This document shows positions 1-8,137 of a stretch of DNA of 20,668 nt, piece by piece; position 1 is the stretch's first letter, and every line of letters starts with the position of its first letter. The translations under genes were made by a program, and so were the position numbers. The notes below the pieces were generated by a model, which made no database searches, had not been told where the DNA came from, and worked only from the letters and a program-made list of their open reading frames with translations. This DNA is from Chara braunii (Eukaryota; Streptophyta; Charophyceae; Charales; Characeae), in contig BFEA01000168.1 of assembly GCA_003427395.1 (NCBI GenBank), positions 450,465-471,132 of the forward strand, read 5' to 3'.

Positions 1-1940
1 CAAATCAGGGTGTTTGCATCAAGAACATTTCAAGAAATGCACAGGAGGTAAACATGCATGGAAAGGAAGGAGGAGGAATGAAAATTGTGTCGAGCAAAGG
101 ACGCAGCATAATGGAGGTTTAGGACTGGATTCTGATTGGACAACATAACAATGATTTGACCAACCTCAGGGCCCCACTTCTTCCCCGTTTCTCCCATTCT
201 CTCCCCTACCGTCCCCCACCTTCTCTCTCCATCTATTCTTCTCTTGCTGGCAACCAGCATTGGGGAGTATGGTACATGAGAAGAGATTTAGAAACAGCCA
301 AGAGAGTCAAAATGACCAGAACTGAAGGCCCGGTAAGGTGACCAGAAATGATACAAGTGTTCTGCAATGGCATGGAAAATGTCTGGGGTGAACCAAAAGC
401 AGGAGCAAACTTGTTTGGGCAACCAAGATGGGTAATGAGCCTAATCATTGAAGAGGATGTGATGCATTCATGTTTCTCTTTCTACCTTCGCTGCAATCAT
501 TTTGTTGCCAACATCTGTGTGAATAAGGTATGCATAGTCGATGACTGTTGCTCCCTTGGGCAGATTCTTTACCTGAAACAGGACAACCGTTTGAACCCAA
601 AGCTTCAATGGTGGTTCATACCCCATTCCTTCCTATGATTTCTCTCCTTCTAGTCTAGTAAGTCTACTGATAAAGCAGCTCAAGCAACGGACAAACAATC
701 TAGAGCACTTGAAACAAAATCCGGAAATGTGATAATCTTAAGTGGTTAACAAAACAAGCAATGCATCATTTCCGCACAGGGAGATTGAGATATACTGCAT
801 GTTCAGGGAATGCATATGAAATGCTCTTCAATGTACATCAATGCCCAAACTTGCACGTATCAGGATCCCGTCCATCCAACTAATTGTTTACCAGCCTCTT
901 TTCCGTTCGTCTCCCTCTCAGTACATAATCTCATTTCCAATGGGCTCCCTTCCAAAACATCACCTTTTGTCCAATCTGGTCCCTGTTATGATCCTGGCCA
1001 ATTTCGAAGTACACATTCATCAGAGAGTACAATGCCGTCCAATTGCACAAGAGAGATGAGCAAAGGACAACGCAAAGCAGCTATGGCTGCTCTAGCTCAG
1101 GCCGCCATGCCTGACTCTGCCTCGAAGCTTCTTGGTGTAGCTCTGCCCCCACGGGGACCTTCCTGCTGCAGCACCCACCAAGGTGATGAAGATGGCTGCC
1201 ACCATAGCAAGGTAAGTACCTCTGGCGCTCCCCCTTCCTCCTGGTCTTTTTCCTCCTCCATGTCCTTGCTCCTTCCCCAGCAGCGCTTTTCTTGCTAGCG
1301 CTGCTCCGGCCAGCGCTCCAACCAGTGTGTCGCCAAACTTGGACACCGACGATGAGGCTGGGCTCTTCCCCCGGCCTGGAGATATAGTGGCCTGCTTGCC
1401 TCTTGGGCAGTGACTTCCAGGCCGCTCGGCCTTCCAAGCAACTGGTACCTCCTCCCTTTCGGAGGGAAACATCATCGCAGACTCTGATATTGCATGTACA
1501 GGCCCTAGACACAGACTGGTTGGACATGTACCCGCCTAGACCTAGCCTACGACTACTAGGCCTCTAAAAATGCCACTTTTGTCTTCTTCTGCTCGGCCTC
1601 GAGTACCCGGCACATCTACCTCCTTAGGGTGTGTAACCGAGTGTTTCCCCGCTGCTTCAAGTGTTCCGGGCCTCTTCCCCCGCCACTAGAGTGTTTTCCC
1701 CGCTGCAATCCTCAATGTCACGGCCACAGGTGAGTACTGGCCCTGAGGATCCAACGAACGAACAAGTGCCCTTGCGGGTCACAAACACTCAAGCCATCAA
1801 GCACTCAGACAGACATGCAGACCAGCAAGCGTGCACACACACAGACTTAGAGAACTTACTAGCAAGCGGGAAACTCAGCAAGGCATTCAGTCTATGAGCA
1901 AAACTCAGAAATCAGCTGTGTGTTTCTGTCCGTGTTTGGT
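1..1940. other. Unassigned flanking sequence
   Basis: I recognise no gene here. Short open frames occur on both strands (for example 810-1298 on plus and 1092-1475 on minus), but they overlap each other, have low-complexity Ser/Pro or Arg/Gly composition and match no family I know. A donor-like AG/GTAAGT sits near 1210, but I could not pair it with a convincing exon. Much of this stretch could be LTR or other non-coding repeat if the minus-strand junction near 1952 is real. Confidence 0.5.
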
Positions 1941-1964
1941 CGGGTCATCACATCCCCCTCAGGA
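1941..1964 (-). repeat. Possible PPT/LTR junction, minus strand
   Basis: Read on the minus strand, this segment gives a purine run (TCCTGAGGGGGA) directly followed by TGTGATGACCCG. A purine tract ending just before a TG-initiated sequence is the layout of a polypurine tract and the 5' edge of a 3' LTR in plant Ty3/gypsy elements. If correct, the LTR extends from about 1952 towards lower coordinates and the element's internal region lies above 1964. I did not find a matching second LTR or recognisable pol coding on the minus strand above it, so this may be a solo or truncated copy. Confidence 0.35.
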
Positions 1965-2660
1965 CATATCCTCTTTTCTTTTCTCATCAGATCCCCCAAG
2001 TATATAGCCTCTTTTCCAATTATCTTCCGCCTGCTTCCCCGTTTTTGCAATAACTTAGCTCAAATCATGCATCAGCCGCGGCCGTGGGCTGCTACCATGG
2101 TCAAAGAGGCCGAAACAGGGGGTCATAGGCCACGCCCAAGTCATGCAACAACCCACGAGAAGGTCTGCTGCTGTGGGCACCTGAAACATGGCCTGGAAAC
2201 TGACCTTCAGAGGCCCAACATGCGACCGTTGACCAAAGAAAGTCAACAGTCCACAGCAGCTCGGAAATTCAGATTCACAAGTCAAAGTCAACGCGGACCT
2301 GGTCCAAGCCGTTGATCAGACACGCACTTATGGCAGGTATTCGAGAGACCAGAGGCTGGTCAACCTCGAGTCAACACGCTGTCCTGTGGATGTTGCAAAC
2401 TCACCTTTGTGTTGCTGTCTTGATCACACTGGCCGTGGCTGCAGAACCTGTGCACGAACTCTAAAAGAAAGCATCATCAGAAGTAGAATCAGCAGATTAG
2501 TCCTCACAAAATTTAGATTCTGTTCCCATTAAAATTTATTTATTTTTATTTCTTGCAGTAGAGATTAGAATTTGAAGTGGGGCCGTGGAATTTACAATTG
2601 TCGTTTAAAGTTTATTGTGCGGCAAACACACGCTAGAAAAAAATGACTTCCCTCTGGGAT
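1965..2660. other. Unassigned region before gag
   Basis: No coding similarity is recognised. An A/T-rich patch lies near 2520-2560. The 5' LTR and primer-binding site of the following plus-strand gypsy element should be in or before this region, but no TGGTATCAGAGC-like site was seen here, so the element appears to lack a recognisable 5' end. Confidence 0.45.
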
Positions 2661-2667
2661 TGTTTGT

Positions 2668-3581
2668 GTGCGTCCATCCTTGACCGATTCATCTCGATCA
2701 CCTTCGTCGCTGATGAAAAAGGCGGTGAAATGCAAACTCGTGGCCACGTTGAAGGAAGACGGCAGCAGATGGCCCGTCTTCCACCAATTGCTTACTGAAC
2801 TGCACGACGCTGGGCCAGATGCTGAGCGGCATGTTCGCAGCCAGTTCAATCTGTGTGCTGCAGAGGCCGAACTAGAGAGGGCTGAAACTGTCGTTCAATG
2901 CTGGAAACCAGCAGGAGGGTGCAACAGACAATTGACCGGGGACGAATGGCCCTCGATCAGTTCGTTGCAGAGCAATTGGCAAAGATAGCCGGTGATGTGG
3001 CCAAAGAAGAAGAGAAGGGAGAAGGGAGAAGGGAGTGAAAAGAGAGAAGAACCTCAACTGACAGAAGAAATAATGGATGACACGATCAGACCATTGCAAG
3101 CTGCGTTAGACGCAGGAATAAAGAAGAAAGAAGATTACCAGAGGCAGAAAAGAGAATAGGAACAGCAGGCAAGAAAGGTACAAGAAATCACGCATAAATT
3201 TCATATTGAGGGATCAGATACTGATCTGGCGTCTGTCTTGCAAAAAATGATGGCCTACCTAGCACATCTTGAGATCAAGATTGACCAAGTCACTGCAGAA
3301 TTATAGACGGTGACGAGACTTGTGAAAAGGAAGGACAAGGTTGTGCATGAAGAGGTAGCCGAGGAGAAGAAGGAAAAAGAAGAGCCTCAGGAAAAATTGA
3401 CGAAAAATGCCATGAAACCCAAAGAACCAAAAGAACCCAAACAAACCAGGAAAAAGACCCCGAAGAAGGAAAAAGGGGAAAGACTGAAACAAAAAGAAAC
3501 AGTGAAAATGAAGTTGCCTTTCACTTACAATGGTAAAACTGGAGAGCACTTGTTACTGTGGATTGCTGAGATCCAAACATA
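2668..3581 (+). pseudogene. Gag N-terminal remnant (coiled-coil and start of capsid)
   Basis: This is the first readable part of the gypsy gag. It is split over shifted frames: an open stretch at 2668-2988, then a charged helical frame (about 3050-3580) rich in Lys, Glu and Gln that includes a Lys/Glu/Pro-rich linker (about 3340-3500). It ends with KLPFTYNGKTGEHLLLW, a motif resembling the start of the capsid-like retrotransposon gag domain. In-frame TAG codons at 3157 and 3304 interrupt it, both in Glu/Gln-rich context. After EIQTYC (near 3580) the capsid similarity stops at once, so most of the capsid domain is missing. Function in an intact element would be assembly of the virus-like particle. 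The exact start is unknown. Confidence 0.65.
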
Positions 3582-3951
3582 TTGTGGGACCACTCCGGTG
3601 GCTCCAATCCAAATGGTGGATTTAGGAAGAGGCCACGCTCCTTCCCGGAGCATCTTGGCATTGCATCTGGCCGGCCATGGGAGAAGATGGGCCTCACCCA
3701 GACGGAATGGCAAGAACAGATGGACAACAAGCAATGCCTGAAGTGCGGCATTGTGGGACACATCATTGCATCGTGTCCTCTCAACCGTAACCCAAGAGGG
3801 AGCAGCCAGTAGGAGCAACATTTGCTCCTACTGAGTTTGAAGGTTCGGACAAAGGTAAGGCGCCTACAACCCCTTTCAACCCTCCGACTCGCAAGGCAGA
3901 GCATGGCTCTTCTTTGGCTCGTCACCCAGAACATGTCCTGCCTCAGTGGGT
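3582..3951 (+). pseudogene. Gag nucleocapsid zinc knuckle and linker remnant
   Basis: The open frame 3582-3812 carries a basic segment (GGFRKRPRS) and then a perfect CCHC knuckle, CX2CX4HX4C, as CLKCGIVGHIIASC at residues 52-65 (nt 3735-3776). In retrotransposon gag this module binds the RNA genome. It lies in a different frame from the capsid start just upstream, and the roughly 200 residues expected between the two are absent, which indicates an internal deletion joining about 3580 to 3597. After 3812 a shifted frame (PVGATFAPTE, then a Pro/Thr-rich linker) runs towards the protease. The knuckle itself is unambiguous; the boundaries are approximate. Confidence 0.75.
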
Positions 3952-4432
3952 GATACCCTTGATGATCTGGGAATGAAAGTGCAAGATTTGCCAAGACCTA
4001 TCACATCTATGCTTACCGATAAGAGCACAATCACTGTCTCTAAGTTTGTTGATCGTGTGAAGTGTTAGGAAGGGAAAAAAATATTGCATGAAGTAACCTT
4101 CCTCGTTAAAGAAAATCAGCCTTTTGATATGATTCTGGGAATGGATTGGCATGAGGAGGCCAACCCAAAAGTCAAGTTTAAAGACAAGATTGTCAAATTG
4201 AAGGATGAAAAATCCAAAATGGAGTCGATTAAATTGTTTGAGAAGTCTGGTTCTGACAAATTATTGTCTTTCTGTTGTACGAGTCTACCCGTTGTTTGAA
4301 TGGTAACGAAAAAGAAGTTGGCACATGATGTAACGATGGTGCTCGACAAACGAGTAGGTGAATGTTCTTCGTCCTATCCACCTTCTATTGACAAACTACT
4401 CGATGAATATAAGGACTTGTAGACTAAACGAA
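3952..4432 (+). pseudogene. Retropepsin-like protease remnant and linker to RT
   Basis: From 3952 one frame reads through TLDDLGMKVQDLPRPI and on to the hallmark ILGMDW (near 4132-4149) with the following NP, which is the C-terminal signature of Ty3/gypsy aspartic proteases. The N-terminal part with the catalytic D-T/S-G is not present: upstream the frame breaks in the Pro-rich linker. Stops at 4066 (TAG), 4297 (TGA) and 4420 (TAG) interrupt the same frame. The segment after 4300 (KLLDEYKDL) resembles the usual linker before the reverse transcriptase. The protease would cleave the Gag-Pol polyprotein; this copy is inactive. Confidence 0.75.
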
Positions 4433-5265
4433 CGAATGTAACTGATCATGCTATCAGCACACAATTGAAATCATTCCTGGAAGTAAGATTCCTATCAAAT
4501 GTCTCCAAGCGAATTAGAAGAACTGAAGAAGCAATTGTAAGAACTTGCAGAAAAAATGATGGATTCAACCAAGTTTCTCTCCCTCTGGTGCACCTATCAT
4601 ATTCGTATCTAAAAAGGAAGGAGAACTTAGACTGTTCATTTACTATCGAGGACTGAATTTCGTAACTATTAAGAATGCGGAACCACTTCCTCGTGTTGAT
4701 GATCTTCTCGATCAACTGGAAGGTTGCAAGTACTTCAGTAAGATTGATCTAAAGTCAAGATACCACCAAATCGAGGTGGCACCTCAAGGTTAACACAAGA
4801 CGGCGTTCAGGACAAGGTACGAGTTTGTTGTCATCCCTTTCGGATTGACTAATGCCCTCGCAACCTTTTAGAGATTAATGAACGAATTGTTTAGGGAATG
4901 GCTAGATCAATTCACAGTGGTGTATCTTGACGACATCCTCGTCGACAGTAAGATGTTGGAAGACGATGAGAAACACCTACGAATGGTTCTAGGAAAGTTA
5001 CGAGAAGGTAACTACAAGCTAAATGCTAAGATATCGGAATTTGCTAAGTTTGAGGTACTTTATCTTGTACACATAGTAAATGAAGAGGGACTAGAACGCA
5101 AAAAAAAAAAGATCACCCAAATCAGAGATTGGCCCAGACCTAAGATTGTCACAGAGTTGGCATCTTTCTTAGGACTTGCTAACTATTACAGGAAGTTAGT
5201 GAGGTACTTCTCCCTTATAGTTGCACCTATGAGGAGATTGCTGAAGAAAGAAAAACCTTGGGTAT
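4433..5265 (+). pseudogene. Ty3/gypsy reverse transcriptase, broken
   Basis: The N-terminal RT motifs (HTIEIIPGSKIP, then SPSELEELKKQL) are spread over two frames between about 4459 and 4540. From 4563 one frame carries the fingers and palm: [16 protein letters not shown], the first catalytic Asp in [22 protein letters not shown] and the active-site YLDD (nt 4923-4934). The thumb follows with FLGLANYYRKLV near 5165-5200. Stops at 4538 (TAA), 4791 (TAA) and 4869 (TAG) break it; at 4869 the family normally has Gln. The usual IDYRGLN is YYRGLN here. The stretch 4878-5456 is open for 192 codons. The RT would copy element RNA into cDNA; this one is dead but clearly identified. Confidence 0.92.
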
Positions 5266-5708
5266 GGGACAAAGACTGTGAGTCCGCGTTTAAGAAGCTT
5301 AAACAAACGCTAACTCACTATCTTGTCTTAAAGATTGTTGATCCATCACTTCCCTTCATTGTCACATCTAATGCTAGTCAGTATGGGATTGGGGTTGTGC
5401 TACAACAGAACGACGGGAAAGGCTATAGCCCCATCGAGTTCATGTTTAAACGGTAGCTAATTCCACCTACGAAAGGGAATTGTATGCCTTAGTAGAAGCA
5501 CTAGACACTTGGAAACACTACTTGCTCGGACGACGCTTCACGGTTTACTCAGATCACTCAACCCTGAAGTGGATCAAGAGTCAACCTCAACTCTCCGCCA
5601 AGGTAGTAAGATTGTCTGCATTCATTGACACATTTGATTTTGAGTAGAAAACCATAAAAGGAAAATCTAATGTTCTTTGGTACGATTGTTACCTACCTTG
5701 ACATCGGG
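5266..5708 (+). pseudogene. Gypsy RNase H domain, frameshifted, catalytic Asp lost
   Basis: The domain starts at WVWDKDCESAFKKLK, the usual entry to gypsy RNase H, and continues to FIVTSNASQYGIGVVLQQ. The family's first catalytic Asp (in T-D-A-S) is Asn here (AAT at 5370-5372). The frame ends at TAG 5454 and the similarity resumes in a shifted frame from 5456 with STYERELYALVEAL (catalytic Glu region) and VYSDHSTLKW (next catalytic Asp region), running to IKGKSNVLW. A TAG at 5645 and decay after 5690 follow. The domain would degrade the RNA strand of the RNA/DNA hybrid. Confidence 0.85.
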
Positions 5709-5948
5709 AATGAGTTAAAGGACCGAATTCATAAAGGGTATGCTGGTGATCCGATTTGGAACCCTATCATCCAAACCCTTCAAAAGAATCATGAACTCTT
5801 TCCTTAATACCGAATGATCGATGACTTACTCTTCTTCCTTGATCAAACCAAGAAAAGAATTTGCATTCCTCACAAAGAAGATGCTAAAAGTATGATTATC
5901 AGGGAATGTCATGATACTCTTCCCACTCTTCTCTTCACACCTTGGCGC

Positions 5949-5950
<2 letters not shown>
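5709..5950 (+). pseudogene. Integrase N-terminal remnant, truncated at poly-C
   Basis: From about 5713 the frame reads ELKDRIHKGYAGDPIW, then YRMIDDLLFFLDQTKKRI, CIPHKEDAKSMIIRECHDT. This matches the segment between RNase H and integrase and the first part of the HHCC zinc-binding domain in gypsy elements. A TAA at 5805 splits it. After CHDT (near 5915) the expected continuation with the second His and the Cys pair is absent; the sequence becomes pyrimidine-rich and runs into 49 C residues. The catalytic core of integrase is therefore missing on this side. Confidence 0.8.

Positions 5951-5999
<49 letters not shown>
5951..5999. repeat. Poly-C run of 49 bases
   Basis: An uninterrupted homopolymer of 49 C directly follows GCGCGG and precedes TTCCCTCCTC. 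It sits exactly where the integrase similarity ends and shortly before the 87-bp satellite. It creates artificial poly-Pro (plus) and poly-Gly (minus) frames. It may be a genuine expansion or an assembly or sequencing artefact at a join. Confidence 0.95.
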
Positions 6000-6079
6000 T
6001 TCCCTCCTCTTCTCTTCCCTCCATACTAACATCCCAAGCATAGGGAATGTAGGTAGTAGCCCCTCCACTAAAGGTTGCC

Positions 6080-7240
6080 TCCATTTTATCCATCTTCTTC
6101 ACTTCAGTGTAGATCGCTACTTTGGTTTTTGCCTTCACGAGCCTTGGGTGAGTGTTTTGTCAACTTTCTCTTCACATTTTGTTCAATTTTCCACTTGGGT
6201 GTAAAACGCCACTTTGATTCTTGCTTCTTCTAAGTGTTGAGAGTTTCCTCCTTTCTTGTTTTGTCAATTTCTTCACTTCAATGTAAATCACGACTTCGGT
6301 TTTTGCCTTCACTAACCTTGGGTGAGTGTTTTGTCATCTTCCTCTCCGTGTTTTGTTCCATCTTCCACTTGGGTGTAAATCGCCACTTTGATTTTTCCTT
6401 CTTCTAGTGTTTAGAGTTTCTGATTCTTCCTTCTTCTAATGTTGAGAGTTTCCTCCTCTCTTGTTTTGTCCATTTCTTCACTTCAAAGTAAATCGCTACT
6501 TTGGTTTTTGCCTTCTTTAACCTTGGGTGAGTGTTTGATCATATTTCGCTCCACATTTTGTTCAATCTTCCACTTGGGTGTAAATTGCCAGTTGAATTCT
6601 TGCTACTTCTAGTGTTGAGAGCTTCCTCCTCTATTGTTTTGTCAATTTCTTCACTTCGAAGTAAATCGCTATTTTGGTTTTTGCCTTCAGCAACCTTGGG
6701 TAAGTGTTTGAACATTTTTCTCTCCACATTTTGTTCAATCTTCCACTTGACCTTGGGTAATCTTCCAGTTGACCTTGGGTAAGTGTTTGAACATTTTTAT
6801 CTCCACATTTTGTTCAATCTTCCACTTGGGTGTAAATCGATACTTTGAACCTGACTCCCTCAAGTGGTGTGAGCCTCCTCCCCTCTTGTTTTGTCAATTT
6901 CTTCACTTCATAGTAAATTGCAACTTTGGTTTTTGCCTTCACTTGTCGCATGCAAGTGTTTTTGTCTTAGTACCACTCTTGCATTTCGTCAATCTTCCAC
7001 TTGGTGACAAACCACTTCACTCTTGAGTGCCTTCATTGATCATATGCATGTGCCTTGTCAAGATTCATTCATACAATTTGTCAATTATTCCACTTGGTGA
7101 TGTTCCGCTTCACTCTTGGACGCTTCACAAATGGTTTGTCTTATCTCGCTCGTGCAATTTGTCAATTCTTCAATTGATGATATTCCGCCTCACTACTGGA
7201 TGTTCCTCCATATCACATGTATGTGGTAAGATTGTGCGTT
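6080..7240. repeat. Satellite: ~87-bp monomer, ~174-bp dimer
   Basis: The anchor GGTTTTTGCC recurs at 6124, 6298, 6503, 6676 and 6928, giving spacings of 174, 205, 173 and 252. The longer intervals contain internal duplications (about 31 bp near 6415-6440 and about 78 bp near 6745-6825), so the basic period is about 174 bp. Each dimer consists of two diverged halves: one with TTCTTCACTTCA and GTAAATCGCTACTTTGG, the other with TCTTCCACTTGGGTGTAAATCGCC; offset about 82-92 bp. From about 6985 to 7170 only the second type continues (TTTGTCAAT at about 6988, 7080 and 7161), more diverged and 81-92 bp apart. About 13 monomers in all. No coding. Confidence 0.85.
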
Positions 7241-8137
7241 TGCAACACATCGTCCCTCTGTGCTCCATTTGAACGCCCTGTGCTCTATTTGCTCTATTTG
7301 AACACCATTTCTCTGCTCCCCGTAACAAGCGTCGCGGGTCCTGTCCCCTACGAGTCTAGGTTTTGTTTTGCCTATCCCCCCCTCGTGTTTTATTTGAATC
7401 TCCTTGACCCAACTCTAGACTAGCCAAAACCATGCTTCCCCTAGTCAAAGAGTCGACAGTGCAATCGGAAAAAATAGGATACTACGACTGCTATTGTTGC
7501 TAATGAAGATGAAGATGAAACTGCTGCTGCTGCTGTTGCCAACCCAAGCATTCAGCCGTCGCTGCTGCTGAGAACCGTTGTTCGGTCCCCGACCAAAAGC
7601 CGGTCCGAAAATGGCCAACTAACCGGAGAGACCTGGGGTGCCAAAAACCAACCCCTTCAAAAGAAGGGATATGGGGGCTGAGACTTGGCAGGCCCCATGT
7701 CCCACTCATTGGTAGATGGCCTGCAAAATCCCCAGGCCATCTCAATCCATTTTCCCACAAAATCGAAAAATAGACTTCGTCGAACTCTTCGCTTAGAGCC
7801 TCGGGTGACGCCCCTAAAAGGCAAGTAGGGGCAAACAACAACAGAATAAGGCCCAATTTTAGGAAGGTCATCTATAGGGTATACTCACAGGGCCTGTGAA
7901 GTAACGAGACTATCTGGTGTCATTTATGTCAGCAAACACAAATCTGAGTTCTTCGGCGCCCCCTCACTTAGTAAAATTGGCAAAAATGAAAATCTAAGAA
8001 ATCCGAGTTTTTCGGTGATCAGAGTTTTTGCAAAATCTGAGTTTCTGCTACAAGTCTCAATTTCGCAAATCGCAGTTTTCTGAGGGATCAGGCGTTGGGA
8101 CAACACGACAAGGACAACAACGAAAACTTAAAAAGTG
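7241..8137. other. Unassigned spacer between satellites
   Basis: No gene is recognised. A minus-strand frame (7500-7871) opens with a hydrophobic, signal-peptide-like N-terminus but ends in a Gln/His run made by a CTG/GAT repeat, and it matches nothing I know. A short CTG run lies near 7518-7565. Arms AGATGGCCT (7714-7722) and AGGCCATCT (7734-7742) form a perfect 9-bp inverted repeat with an 11-nt loop. Degenerate copies of AATCTGAGTTT recur at about 7941, 7999, 8018 and 8033. Confidence 0.45.

Larger units (their letters stand above)
2668..5950 (+). mobile_element. Decayed 5' part of a Ty3/gypsy retrotransposon
   Basis: The domain order gag, CCHC zinc knuckle, aspartic protease, reverse transcriptase, RNase H, integrase N-terminus is readable on the plus strand and is diagnostic of Ty3/gypsy (Metaviridae). 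The frame is broken by at least six shifts and by stops at 3157, 3304, 4066, 4297, 4420, 4538, 4791, 4869, 5645 and 5805, so the element cannot be autonomous. The similarity ends in the integrase zinc-binding region, just before a 49-base C run. No 5' LTR is visible. The integrase C-terminus and chromodomain of a gypsy element on the same strand appear about 8.2 kb downstream, possibly the other half of this copy. Confidence 0.9.

Noticed and set aside
810-1298. A 162-codon plus-strand gene at the left edge
   Set aside because: Low-complexity Ser/Pro composition, equal-quality frames on the opposite strand and no recognised domain; it may be part of an LTR.
5814-6204. Poly-Pro and poly-Gly proteins across the C run
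   Set aside because: They result from the 49-base C homopolymer and join integrase remnant sequence to satellite.
7500-7871. Secreted protein on the minus strand with a hydrophobic N-terminus
   Set aside because: Its C-terminus is a CTG/GAT repeat product and there is no family similarity; the leader-like start alone is too weak.
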